From: Lacrimispora sinapis
Lineage (GTDB): Bacteria; Bacillota; Clostridia; Lachnospirales; Lachnospiraceae
DNA: 64,000 nucleotides
Direction: 5' to 3'
Assembly: GCF_043633585.1 (NCBI RefSeq)
Contig: NZ_CP141832.1
Span: 3,596,001-3,660,000, forward strand
Part shown: positions 1 to 8,049 of the stretch, in pieces
Position numbering within the stretch: the stretch's first letter is position 1
How the letters are laid out: each line of letters begins with the position of its first letter
The notes under the pieces: generated by a model
Database searches by the model: none
What the model was told of the DNA's origin: nothing
Seen by the model: the letters and a program-made list of their open reading frames with translations, nothing else
Program-made: the position numbers and the translations under genes

Positions 1-28
1 TGCTGCCTGTTAAAATTTTCCCAAGCAG

Positions 29-88
29 CAAAGAAAGAGCCTCGGAAATGAACGGTCCCCCCGCATTCATCACCTGGCTCTCTCATCT
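29..88 (-). terminator. Long imperfect hairpin near left edge
   Basis: Read on the minus strand, GAGAGCC pairs with GGCTCTT, and a further GATGAA/TTCATT stem lies inside, around a G-rich loop. It lies about 20 bases downstream of the start predicted for the promoter at 115-143. The run of T after it is weak (TTTCTTTGC), so it could be a leader structure of a gene left of the window or the end of a small RNA. Confidence 0.35.
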
Positions 89-114
89 CTTAGGCTTTTG
101 CTTTAATATAGTTC

Positions 115-143
115 ATAGTATCATGGCCGGTATACCATGTCAA
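115..143 (-). promoter_or_regulatory. Sigma-A promoter reading off the left edge
   Basis: On the minus strand a perfect -35 TTGACA (138-143) is separated by 17 bases from a -10 TACTAT (115-120). It starts 20 bases beyond the end of the P-type ATPase gene and points away from it. The transcript would start near 108 and run through the hairpin at 29-88 out of the window, so it serves an unseen gene or a small RNA. Confidence 0.65.
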
Positions 144-162
144 GTTTCAAGCATGTTTTTTC

Positions 163-2769
163 TCAATAAAGGCTTTCCCTGATGGTCTTGATTGCCTGGA
201 TCACAAGGGTGGGGATAAAGGCAAAAATAAATATGGTTACAAACTGTCTTCCGCTTAAATCTGCCACATAAAAAAAGGTATGGAGCCCCGGAATAAACAG
301 CACCGCTGCAAGCAGGATGGTGCCTGCTTCAAAGGCCATGATGCTCCACAGATTGCTTTTTAAGCCGATCTTCAAGATGGAATGGCTGCTTCTGCAGTTA
401 AAGCCGTGAAACAGCCTGGCAAGGGTCAGCGTGGAGAATGCCATGGTGCTGGCGGCGGCTTCGCTTCCCGTCACCAGACCTGTGGCATAGGCACTCATGG
501 TGCAGACCGCAATTAAGGCTCCCTGAAAGAGAAGCTGAAAAACAAACCGTTTCGTTAAGATGCCCTCTTTGGGATTTCTTGGCTTTTGGGCCAGCAAATC
601 TGCCTCCGCCTTTTCCATACCAATGGCTATGGCAGGAAGAGAATCGGTCAAAAGGTTGATAAACAGCAGATGGACCGGAGCAAATGGAACGGGCAGACCC
701 TTTAAGGAAGTATACAGCACGCACAAAATTCCTGCCATGTTGCCGGATAAAAGAAACTTGATGGCATTTCTTATGTTCCGGTACACATTCCGTCCGTTGG
801 CTACGGCCTTGATAATGGTTGCAAAGTTGTCATCGGTCAGGATCATGGCGGAAGCATCCTTGGACACCTCGGTGCCCATTTTCCCCATGGCAACGCCGAT
901 ATCGGCCTGCTTTAAGGCGGGAGCATCGTTGACCCCGTCTCCCGTCATCGCCACAATATGGCCTTTTTTCTGCCAGGAGCGGACGATCCGGATCTTATGC
1001 TCCGGTGAAACCCGGGCGTAAACACTGATTTTTTCCAGTTTGCGGTTCAATTCCTCTTCGGACATATCGTCAAGCTCCGGCCCGCTGACCGCCAAATCTC
1101 CTTCTCCCAAAATGCCGATTTTTTCCGCAATGGCAGAAGCGGTAACCTTATGGTCCCCTGTAATCATCACCGGCCGGATGCCGGCGCGGCGGGCGTTCAT
1201 CACCGCAGTTTTCGTCTCGGGACGGGGCGGGTCCATCATGGCTGCCAGCCCTAACAAGATATAGCCGTCTTCTGACTGCTCTGCCAGTACCTCATCATCC
1301 TTTACTTCCCGGCAGACAAAGGTCAGGACCCGCAGTCCCTGCGCGGAAAAGTCTAAGTTCTGTTCCATCAGGGCCTGGCGGTCCCCCTCTCTTATGGGAC
1401 GGACGCCCTCACTGGTCCAGATATGGGTGATCCGGGGCAAAAGCACATCCTGGGCGCCTTTGGTAAAAAGAATGTTTTTCCCTTCGATCCGGTGAAGAGT
1501 ACTCATCAGCTTTCTTTGGGAATCAAAGGGGATCTCCCCCAACCTGGGATAATGGGATTTGATGACTTCTTCCTCCGCACCGGCACGCTCTGCCATCTGC
1601 AAAAGAGCGGCCTCCGTGGGGTCTCCCAAAAGCTTTCCTTCCCGGTAGGTGGAATCATTATTTAGTACGGCATCGTAGAGCAGATATTTATGTACGGGAA
1701 GCTCCGGATTCAAAAGCTCCGGCGGATACAGGCGGTTGTTGACAAAGACCTGCTGGACGGTCATCCGGTTCTGGGTCAGGGTCCCTGTTTTATCCGAACA
1801 GATGACCGACACACAGCCAAGGCTTTCCACCGCCTTTAAATCCTTTATGATGGCATTTTCCCTTGCCATCTTCTGGGTCCCCATGGCCTGGACAATGGTG
1901 ACAATGGAACTTAGGGCCTCTGGAATGGCAGCCACCGCCAGGGCGACCGCAAACATCAGGGAATCCAAAACCGGCATCCGCCGGTAAATACTCAGTCCAA
2001 ACACCAGGAGACAGACCAGTAAAATGGCGGCGGCCAGCCTGCTTCCAAACTGATCCAGGCTTACCTGAAGAGGAGTCTTTTTCTCTCCGGTGTCATTCAT
2101 CAAAGAAGCAATGCGGCCGATTTCTGTATTCATGCCAATGCCTGTGACCAGCACGATCGCCCGGCCGGCCGCCACCAGAGAACCGGAAAACACCATGTTG
2201 GACTGCTCGGCAAGAGGAACTTTTTCCTCCCGGAGCTTTCCCGTCCGCTTTTCCACATTGACAGACTCCCCGGTAAGAGAGCTTTCATTGACCAGAAGGG
2301 AATAATTTTCCAGAATCCTTCCGTCCGCCGCCACCATATCCCCTGCCTCCAGCAAAAGAATATCCCCCGGCACCACCTCTGCCGATAAAATCTCCTGGAC
2401 CTTCCCTTCCCTCAAGACCGTTGCAACCGGTGCCGACAGGGCCATTAAACTGTCTAAGGATTTTTCTGCCTTCTGGTTTTCCACCGTTCCCAAAATCGCA
2501 TTGAGCAAAAGTACGGCAAAGATTACTCCTGTGCTTTCTACATCACCGGATATCATGGAGATAACCGCTGCAATTATCAGGATAATAACAAGCAAATCTT
2601 TAAACTGATCCAGAAATACCTGGAACGCACTTTTCCGTTCCGCCTTTATAAGGGTGTTCTGGCCATACTGTTCTCTGCGCTTTATTACTTCCGCGCAGTC
2701 CAGCCCGGATCTGCTTGCCTGAAGCTGAGAGAGGGCTTCATCCTCTGATAAACGAAACCATTCTTCCAT
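163..2769 (-). CDS. Type II P-type cation (probably Ca2+) ATPase
   Basis: Membrane ATPase of 868 aa that exports a divalent cation, most likely calcium, by the SERCA/PMR1-type cycle. Seen in order: an N-terminal cation-ATPase domain with the DEALSQLQ helix, two membrane helices, the actuator loop with SLTGES near residue 165, the ion-site helix with IPEAL, the phosphorylation motif CSDKTGTLTQN, the nucleotide-domain KGA motif, the hinge motifs MITGDH and MTGDGVNDAPA, and six C-terminal membrane helices. Length is normal for type IIA bacterial pumps. The TM4 motif is PEAL rather than the SERCA PEGL, which leaves the exact ion open. The ATG follows AAGGAGCG. It lies 68 bases downstream of the iron ABC operon with a palindrome in the gap, so it may be separately controlled. 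Confidence 0.93.
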   Translation of the reverse strand: MEEWFRLSEDEALSQLQASRSGLDCAEVIKRREQYGQNTLIKAERKSAFQVFLDQFKDLLVIILIIAAVISMISGDVESTGVIFAVLLLNAILGTVENQKAEKSLDSLMALSAPVATVLREGKVQEILSAEVVPGDILLLEAGDMVAADGRILENYSLLVNESSLTGESVNVEKRTGKLREEKVPLAEQSNMVFSGSLVAAGRAIVLVTGIGMNTEIGRIASLMNDTGEKKTPLQVSLDQFGSRLAAAILLVCLLVFGLSIYRRMPVLDSLMFAVALAVAAIPEALSSIVTIVQAMGTQKMARENAIIKDLKAVESLGCVSVICSDKTGTLTQNRMTVQQVFVNNRLYPPELLNPELPVHKYLLYDAVLNNDSTYREGKLLGDPTEAALLQMAERAGAEEEVIKSHYPRLGEIPFDSQRKLMSTLHRIEGKNILFTKGAQDVLLPRITHIWTSEGVRPIREGDRQALMEQNLDFSAQGLRVLTFVCREVKDDEVLAEQSEDGYILLGLAAMMDPPRPETKTAVMNARRAGIRPVMITGDHKVTASAIAEKIGILGEGDLAVSGPELDDMSEEELNRKLEKISVYARVSPEHKIRIVRSWQKKGHIVAMTGDGVNDAPALKQADIGVAMGKMGTEVSKDASAMILTDDNFATIIKAVANGRNVYRNIRNAIKFLLSGNMAGILCVLYTSLKGLPVPFAPVHLLFINLLTDSLPAIAIGMEKAEADLLAQKPRNPKEGILTKRFVFQLLFQGALIAVCTMSAYATGLVTGSEAAASTMAFSTLTLARLFHGFNCRSSHSILKIGLKSNLWSIMAFEAGTILLAAVLFIPGLHTFFYVADLSGRQFVTIFIFAFIPTLVIQAIKTIRESLY

Positions 2770-2790
2770 TCATGACGCTCCTTCCCATTT

Positions 2791-2808
2791 CTCATACTAT
2801 GGTATGAG
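2791..2808. promoter_or_regulatory. Palindrome between iron operon and P-type ATPase
   Basis: CTCATAC and GTATGAG form 7-bp inverted arms around TATG, 22 bases upstream of the ATPase start. There is no T run, so it is not a good terminator. It may be an operator for the cation pump or an mRNA processing hairpin. No regulator is identifiable from the sequence. Confidence 0.35.
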
Positions 2809-2837
2809 CCTCCCCCTTAATTTCATGAATGATAGAA

Positions 2838-3590
2838 TTAATAAATTGCGATCGGCCCATAAGGACCCTCAATAATTTCGATGTTTGTCTCAAAGATATC
2901 CGTCAAAAGCTCCGGCTTCATAATCTCTTCCACCGTTCCGAACGCGGCGATCTGTCCTTGCTTCATGGCACAAATCCGGTCCGAATATTTGGCGGCAAAA
3001 TTGATATCGTGAATAACGGTCACAATCGTTCTGCCAAATTCATTGGCGGCATGTCTTAAATGCTCCATCATCTGCACCGAACGGGCCACGTCCAGGTTGT
3101 TCAAAGGCTCATCAAGAAGCACGTATTCGGTTTCCTGGCACAAAACCATTGCCACATAGGCTCTTTGCCTCTGCCCCCCGGAAAGCTCGTCCAAATACCG
3201 GTTTTCCAACTCTCTTAAATCCAAAAAATCAATATATTTGGAAATAATCCTCTCGTCTTCCTTTGTCAATCTGCCCTTTGAATAAGGAAAACGCCCGAAC
3301 CCGGCCAGCTGTCTGACCGTCAGCCTCGTCACAAAGTGATTCTCCTGCCGCAGAATTGTTAAAATTTTAGCAAGGTCTTCTGATTTAGAATCGGAAACAT
3401 TCTTACCAGCCACTTTAATCTGGCCTTCATCCATGTTCAGAAGCCTTCCGATCATTAACAGTGCCGTAGATTTTCCCGCACCATTTGGTCCGATCAGAGA
3501 GGTAAGACCGGCTTTTGGTATCTGAATATTTAAAGGCCCTATTTTCACCTCATCCGAATATGTTTTTCTAACATTAAGAATCTCGATCAT
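2838..3590 (-). CDS. Iron-chelate ABC importer, ATPase subunit
   Basis: Cytoplasmic ATPase (250 aa) of a FecCDE/YclNOPQ-type siderophore importer. It shows Walker A GPNGAGKST at about residue 34, a Q-loop with RQENHF, the signature LSGGQRQRA near residue 140, Walker B VLLDEPLNNLD and the switch histidine in VIHDIN. Its start overlaps the end of the upstream permease gene by 4 bases (ATGA), so the two are translationally coupled. It is the last gene of the binding protein-permease-permease-ATPase operon. Resemblance to YclP is by domain and gene order; the substrate (petrobactin, enterobactin-like or other) is not determined. Confidence 0.93.
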   Translation of the reverse strand: MIEILNVRKTYSDEVKIGPLNIQIPKAGLTSLIGPNGAGKSTALLMIGRLLNMDEGQIKVAGKNVSDSKSEDLAKILTILRQENHFVTRLTVRQLAGFGRFPYSKGRLTKEDERIISKYIDFLDLRELENRYLDELSGGQRQRAYVAMVLCQETEYVLLDEPLNNLDVARSVQMMEHLRHAANEFGRTIVTVIHDINFAAKYSDRICAMKQGQIAAFGTVEEIMKPELLTDIFETNIEIIEGPYGPIAIY

Positions 3591-4648
3591 AGCGTTCCCT
3601 TTCTCAGCATTACAACTAAAAATGTGATTCCCCCAAACAGTTCAATGATAATAGAAACGACTCCCTGCGCCCGGAATATATGGTACATAAAAAAGTAGGA
3701 ACCGGTTAAAACCAGAAATCCTATGGCAAGGGCCATTGGAAAAATATATCTGTGATCATAGGTGGGCGCTGCCTGATAAGTCATTGCGGCGACCAAAAAT
3801 CCGTAGAACGTGAGGGGTCCCACCAAAGAAGTCGAAACGGACATCAGAACCGAAACCAGAATCAGGGTATAGATGACCCCCGGCTTATGACGGACCCCCA
3901 AGGAGGTGCTGGTGCTCTTTCCAAGGGACAATACATTCAGTTTTTTTGAATGGGCAAGAATCAGGACTGCGGCAAGGAGCACAACCGGAATTGCAACCGG
4001 AAAATATTCCGGATCTGCATTACTAACCGAGCCGAATAATCTGGACTGCAAAATATCAAACTCAGACGGAGCCAGAAGCTTTCTCATAAAAGACGATACC
4101 GACTTCAGCCCGGTTCCGATGATAATCCCCACCAAAAGCATCAGCTGGAGATTGCCATACTTTCCGGAAAGCAGCCACCCATAAAGGAGCAGGCACAGCA
4201 AAACCATGACCGCGATTTGAAACAGAAACGGCCCAACCCCGCTGAATTTTATAAATGCACTGGCACCAAAAAAGAACATGGTACTGGTATGTATGGTTGA
4301 GTAAAGTGCCTCAAACCCCAAAAGGGACGGAGTGATGATCCTGTTATTGGTGCTGGTCTGGAACGCAACCGTAGAAAGGCTCTGACAGACAGCCGCAAGG
4401 ATCATTGCAATCACCGCCGTCAGCCTCCGTTTCACAACCGGGAGAAAGGAAGGTGAATCTATGGGAACCGGATTGTTGTAAACCAAAAGCCCATAGGCAG
4501 CAAGCGTCCCTAAAAGCAACAAGGTCATCAGCACGATCCAATAACGTGTCTCCTCTTTTCTGGAACGAAACGCTCTGGCCGATCTGTTTTTATCATAAAG
4601 TCCGGAATCTCTTCCGGGATCATTGTTATTGTATGTCAATTCACTCAT
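3587..4648 (-). CDS. Iron-chelate ABC importer, second permease
   Basis: FecCD-family integral membrane protein (353 aa) with about nine to ten hydrophobic segments, beginning with an arginine-rich cytoplasmic N-terminus and the helix WIVLMTLLLLGTLAAYGLL. The family motif region near SLGKSTSTSLGV precedes the ATPase-coupling loop. It forms the translocation channel with the upstream permease. It overlaps the preceding gene and the following ATPase by 4 bases each. The N-terminus is about 25 residues longer than usual; internal methionines are absent there, so the first ATG is retained. Confidence 0.92.
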   Translation of the reverse strand: MSELTYNNNDPGRDSGLYDKNRSARAFRSRKEETRYWIVLMTLLLLGTLAAYGLLVYNNPVPIDSPSFLPVVKRRLTAVIAMILAAVCQSLSTVAFQTSTNNRIITPSLLGFEALYSTIHTSTMFFFGASAFIKFSGVGPFLFQIAVMVLLCLLLYGWLLSGKYGNLQLMLLVGIIIGTGLKSVSSFMRKLLAPSEFDILQSRLFGSVSNADPEYFPVAIPVVLLAAVLILAHSKKLNVLSLGKSTSTSLGVRHKPGVIYTLILVSVLMSVSTSLVGPLTFYGFLVAAMTYQAAPTYDHRYIFPMALAIGFLVLTGSYFFMYHIFRAQGVVSIIIELFGGITFLVVMLRKGTL

Positions 4649-5652
4649 CTTAGCTTCCTTTGTTTCATTAAGATCACGATAAATATAACCGCACCTACAG
4701 TTCCAAGTATGAAAGAAACAGGCACTTCAAAAGGCATGATAAGGGTACGGGAAACGATATCACAAAGGGTGATGGCCCCCATTCCCAGCACACAGACCCA
4801 GGGCAGGTTGCTCTTAAGATCATCGCCTCTGTACATGGAAACGATATTGGGGACGATCAACCCTAAAAAGGGCAGATTTCCAATCACAGCCGCAACGATA
4901 CCAACGGCTGCCGAAATCAGGCCGGTGCCTAAAATAACAATCCTGTTATAATTTACTCCAAGGCTTGTTGCCACGTCTTCTCCTAATCCGGCTAACGTCA
5001 ACCGGTCCGCATAGATAAAAATGACGATATTGATGATTACGATCAGCCATAAATATTCATAACGTCCGATCTGAACCGGAGCAAAGGAACCGACGAACCA
5101 GGTTTCAATGTTCTGGGTCATTTGAAAAAGGAGCCCGACAAACGTGGAAATGGAGGATATGACCGCTCCCAGCATCATTCCGATAATCGGTACGATCAAA
5201 GACGAGCGGAGCTTGACCCTTTTTAAGAACATAAAGAAAATCATAGTACCGATAAAAGAAAAAATAATGGCACCAGCCATTCGCTGCATCAGAGTCGGTG
5301 CCGGAATGACCAGATAAACAAACACAAGTCCCAGGCCCGCCCATTCGATCGTCCCCGTTGTGGTAGGCTCCACCATACGGTTCTGCGTGATCAGCTGTGT
5401 GACCAGCCCTGCCATGGACATTGCCGCACCTGTAAGCATGAGGGCCGCGGTTCTTGGAACCCGGGTAATAAAAAACATGCGTATTCCATCTTCCTGCCCT
5501 TTGATGTCATATACCCCCGTAAAAAGTGACAAGACCCCCAAAACCAAAACACAGACCACCGCGAGTGTAAAGGGTTTTGTCCATGTTTTACTAAAATTCT
5601 GGGGCTGAGAATTCTCAGCCCCTGTGATTTTTTTTACTCCATCTTTCCGCAT
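4645..5652 (-). CDS. Iron-chelate ABC importer, first permease
   Basis: FecCD-family permease (335 aa). It carries the family hallmarks RVPRTAALMLTGAAMSMAG and the C-terminal GAITLCDIVSRT helix, with about nine membrane segments. It pairs with the next permease to make the heterodimeric channel for ferric chelates. It begins 20 bases after the binding-protein stop and overlaps the next gene by ATGA. The order binding protein, permease, permease, ATPase is the same set as Bacillus YclQ-N-O-P. Confidence 0.92.
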   Translation of the reverse strand: MRKDGVKKITGAENSQPQNFSKTWTKPFTLAVVCVLVLGVLSLFTGVYDIKGQEDGIRMFFITRVPRTAALMLTGAAMSMAGLVTQLITQNRMVEPTTTGTIEWAGLGLVFVYLVIPAPTLMQRMAGAIIFSFIGTMIFFMFLKRVKLRSSLIVPIIGMMLGAVISSISTFVGLLFQMTQNIETWFVGSFAPVQIGRYEYLWLIVIINIVIFIYADRLTLAGLGEDVATSLGVNYNRIVILGTGLISAAVGIVAAVIGNLPFLGLIVPNIVSMYRGDDLKSNLPWVCVLGMGAITLCDIVSRTLIMPFEVPVSFILGTVGAVIFIVILMKQRKLR

Positions 5653-5672
5653 TTTGATCTACGTCCTTTATC

Positions 5673-6725
5673 TTACTTGGCCAGAGAGCCTGCAAGGTTA
5701 TCAAATAACTCAATATAGGTCTGTATGGATTCGTTGGTGTATGTATCGTTTGGTGCATAAACGATCTGTCCTTTTGAAACAGCCGTAGTGTTTTGAAGCG
5801 CCGGAGAATTGTTGATCACGTCCTGAGCGGGAACGGCATCCTCTGCGGAAGAGATGGCAGCATCACGGTCCAGAACAAAGATCCAGTCAGGATTGCTCTG
5901 TGCAATGGCCTCAACAGAAATGTCATCTCCCTGATGGTCGGAGGTGGCACCTTCAACTTCTAAAGCGGATTTCCAGCCAAAAACTTCATACATGGGGCCC
6001 CATACTCGTCCGGAAAGAGGGGCTGAAAAACCAATCTCACCGCCGGAAACAACTACGCTCATGACTTTATCGGTTCCATTATAGGCAGATTTTGCTTTCT
6101 CAATTGCCTGATCAAAATCAGCAGTCAGCTTCTCCGCTTCTTCCTCTTTATCGAAGATTTTACCCAATGTGACCGTGGAATCCTTCAGTCCATTGACGAA
6201 ACTGTCACCAGACTTCCCGGCTTCTTTTGAAATCTCGAAACTAAGATCAACAACCGCTGCATTTGGTACCAGCTTCTTTATATCTTCATAATAACGGGAA
6301 AATCTCTGGCCCACGATCACAAGCTCCGGATCTGCCGCCGCAATGATTTCAAGATTGGGCTCGCTATGGTTGCCGATATCCTGGACCTCACTGTCTGCTA
6401 CATACGGTGAATCCGCAGGCATGACCCCTTTTGGAACTGCCGCTAACTTTATTCCCCAATCAGATAACGTTTCAAACGTTCTGTTATCCAATGCCACCAC
6501 GGTCTTTGGATTTACAGGAACCGTAACCGTTCCATGGATGTCTGTGACTTCAACGGTCGTGGCTTTTGCGGTTGTGGTTTCCGCTGCTGTTGATTCAGCC
6601 GCTTCCTTTGCCTGCGTACCCGCTTCGGTAGAAGCTGTATTATTACTTTGGCTTGCACAGCCCGTCAGCGTCAAAGCGAATACGGCTGCCAAAACAGTAA
6701 ACTTGGGTAAAATAGATTTTCTCAT
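5673..6725 (-). CDS. Iron-chelate ABC importer, lipoprotein receptor
   Basis: Extracellular substrate-binding lipoprotein (350 aa). A signal peptide ends in the lipobox LTGC at about residue 22, followed by a 30-residue Ala/Thr/Glu/Ser linker and then the periplasmic-binding fold with VVALDNRTFETLSDWG and the AAADPELVIVGQRFS motif typical of the FepB/YclQ class. The ATG is preceded by AGGAGG at 7 bases. It heads the operon and lies behind a sigma-A promoter with an operator-like palindrome, so the whole importer is probably iron repressed. Confidence 0.92.
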   Translation of the reverse strand: MRKSILPKFTVLAAVFALTLTGCASQSNNTASTEAGTQAKEAAESTAAETTTAKATTVEVTDIHGTVTVPVNPKTVVALDNRTFETLSDWGIKLAAVPKGVMPADSPYVADSEVQDIGNHSEPNLEIIAAADPELVIVGQRFSRYYEDIKKLVPNAAVVDLSFEISKEAGKSGDSFVNGLKDSTVTLGKIFDKEEEAEKLTADFDQAIEKAKSAYNGTDKVMSVVVSGGEIGFSAPLSGRVWGPMYEVFGWKSALEVEGATSDHQGDDISVEAIAQSNPDWIFVLDRDAAISSAEDAVPAQDVINNSPALQNTTAVSKGQIVYAPNDTYTNESIQTYIELFDNLAGSLAK

Positions 6726-6787
6726 AATATCCTCCTATTATGTTTTGATGAGTGAACGATAAGTTGCAGTTTCCGCACCCGAAATTG

Positions 6788-6803
6788 GTTAGCGTAAACT
6801 AAC
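6788..6803. promoter_or_regulatory. Candidate iron-responsive operator
   Basis: GTTAG and CTAAC form an inverted repeat around CGTAAA, embedded in TTGGTTAG...CTAACTTAA. It sits immediately downstream of the -10 hexamer of the iron importer promoter, where a bound repressor would block transcription. The TTAG/CTAA arms resemble DtxR/IdeR-type boxes more than the GATAATGATT arms of a Fur box. That assignment is inference. Confidence 0.55.
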
Positions 6804-6812
6804 TTAATCCGC

Positions 6813-6841
6813 AGTTTACCATATCGCCCCATAATTGTCAA
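6813..6841 (-). promoter_or_regulatory. Promoter of iron-chelate importer operon
   Basis: On the minus strand, -35 TTGACA (6836-6841), 17-base spacer, -10 TAAACT (6813-6818). The start would be near 6806, inside the palindrome at 6788-6803, leaving a leader of about 80 bases before the receptor gene. Confidence 0.7.
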
Positions 6842-6926
6842 CCGCTTGTCTTGCCCCAAAAACCTTCTGGTATTGGCAACGAACGGAGAAAAAACTATTG
6901 TATTTGACTCATATCTGTAATATCAG

Positions 6927-6955
6927 TTGCAGGAAGCCGGAATTTTTATTATAAT
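6927..6955 (+). promoter_or_regulatory. Promoter of luxS
   Basis: -35 TTGCAG (6927-6932), 17-base spacer, -10 TATAAT (6950-6955), about 60 bases before the luxS ATG. It is divergent from the iron operon promoter 85 bases away. Confidence 0.6.
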
Positions 6956-7020
6956 TTCACCATAAGAAACAGATAACGGAAAACGAAATAGAATTACTAT
7001 ATAAGAAAGGATATGACATT

Positions 7021-7506
7021 ATGGAAAAGATCACCAGCTTTACGATTAACCACTTAAAACTTCTTCCAGGCATTTATGTCTCCAGAAAAGACCAGACAGG
7101 GGATTCTCTCATCACCACCTTTGATATCCGCATGACCCGACCGAACTTTGAACCGGTCATGAATCCTGCAGAGATGCACACCATCGAGCATTTAGGAGCC
7201 ACCTTTTTAAGAAACCACGAAACCTATGGTTCCAAGGTCCTTTACTTCGGCCCCATGGGATGCCGCACCGGATTCTATCTTCTTTTGTCCGGGGATTACA
7301 AATCCAGAGACATCGTGCCCCTCATGACAGAAATGTTTGAATTCATCCGTGATTTTGAAGGAGAAGTTCCCGGCGCTGCGGCAAGAGACTGCGGAAACTA
7401 CCTGGATATGAACCTTGGGATGGCAAAATATCTTGCCAGAAAGTTCCTGGATTCCGTATTGTACGGAATTGAGGATGAACATCTGATTTATCCTGAAAAC
7501 GACTGA
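7021..7506 (+). CDS. luxS: S-ribosylhomocysteine lyase LuxS
   Basis: Cytosolic enzyme of the activated methyl cycle; it splits S-ribosylhomocysteine into homocysteine and DPD, the precursor of autoinducer-2. At 161 aa it is full length. The metal site is intact: H53 and H57 in HTIEH and C124 in ARDCGNY, and the catalytic cysteine C81 lies in GCRTGFY. The gene is monocistronic, with its own promoter and an intrinsic terminator. The start follows AAAGGATATGACATT. Confidence 0.97.
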   Translation: MEKITSFTINHLKLLPGIYVSRKDQTGDSLITTFDIRMTRPNFEPVMNPAEMHTIEHLGATFLRNHETYGSKVLYFGPMGCRTGFYLLLSGDYKSRDIVPLMTEMFEFIRDFEGEVPGAAARDCGNYLDMNLGMAKYLARKFLDSVLYGIEDEHLIYPEND

Positions 7507-7510
7507 TTTT

Positions 7511-7537
7511 TCCCCGCTTTTGGCGGGGATTTTTTTA
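7511..7537 (+). terminator. Intrinsic terminator of luxS
   Basis: TCCCCGC pairs with GCGGGGA around TTTTG and is followed by seven to eight T. Confidence 0.9.
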
Positions 7538-7550
7538 TTGATAAATCTTG

Positions 7551-7572
7551 ACCAATTAAGTACAGTATGATA
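7551..7572. promoter_or_regulatory. Rrf2-type operator, copy 1
   Basis: A 22-bp element with the core AATTAAGTACAGT lies between a possible -35 TTGACC (7548-7553) and the regulator start. It matches the element at 8016-8037 upstream of cooS in 18 of 22 positions. The shared core AATTWAGTACAGT makes it a candidate binding site for the regulator encoded between the two copies. Confidence 0.6.
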
Positions 7573-7595
7573 GTCTTATTATGTGGAGGTGTTAT

Positions 7596-7997
7596 ATGCT
7601 GATAACCAAAGAATCTGACTATGCAATACGCATCATCCGGGCACTGTCTTCCGGAGAGACAGAAAATATTTCTACTATCTGCGAGAAGGAACAGATGACT
7701 TCCGCCAATGCCTATAAGATTGCAAGAAAGCTTGAGAAATCGGGTTATATCAAAAGCTACCGGGGAAGTGCAGGCGGATATGCTTTAAACTGCGACCTGG
7801 AACAAACGACCTTATACGATATTATATCTGTCATTGATCCCAAGATGGTGCTGATTGAATGTATGCAGGCCGGATATGATTGTCCCCTGCATTCCCATAA
7901 GAGCCCCTGCCACGTTCATCGAGAATTCTCCAGAATCCAGAGGAATCTAAACCAGGATCTGAAAAAATTTTCTCTGGCTAAAATTCTGGCTGAATAA
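7596..7997 (+). CDS. Rrf2-family regulator of the CO dehydrogenase genes
   Basis: DNA-binding regulator (133 aa from this start). The N-terminal winged helix begins MLITKESDYAIRIIRAL, a classic Rrf2 opening, and the recognition helix is in MTSANAYKIARKLEKSGYI. Three cysteines in the C-terminal loop (CMQAGYDC and SPC) could hold an Fe-S cluster, as in IscR and NsrR, making it a redox or gas sensor. The ATG at 7596 is chosen because GGAGG lies 7 bases upstream and family proteins begin exactly here; an in-frame ATG at 7581 lacks a site. It directly precedes cooS, and the same 22-bp element precedes both genes. Confidence 0.88.
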   Translation: MLITKESDYAIRIIRALSSGETENISTICEKEQMTSANAYKIARKLEKSGYIKSYRGSAGGYALNCDLEQTTLYDIISVIDPKMVLIECMQAGYDCPLHSHKSPCHVHREFSRIQRNLNQDLKKFSLAKILAE

Positions 7998-8015
7998 TTT
8001 TTTATCTTAATCTAT

Positions 8016-8037
8016 ACTAATTTAGTACAGTTTCATA
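8016..8037. promoter_or_regulatory. Rrf2-type operator, copy 2, at the cooS promoter
   Basis: The element with core AATTTAGTACAGT overlaps a possible -10 TATACT (8013-8018) and ends just before the cooS ribosome binding site AGGAGG. It is an 18/22 match to 7551-7572. Binding here would block cooS transcription. Confidence 0.6.
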
Positions 8038-8049
8038 AGGAGGAAAAAA

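Noticed and set aside
398..2305. Several open frames opposite and within the P-type ATPase
   Set aside because: They are other-frame shadows of a gene with intact motifs and lack ribosome sites.
2791..2808. Palindrome as terminator of the iron operon
   Set aside because: No T run on either strand; listed as a possible operator instead.
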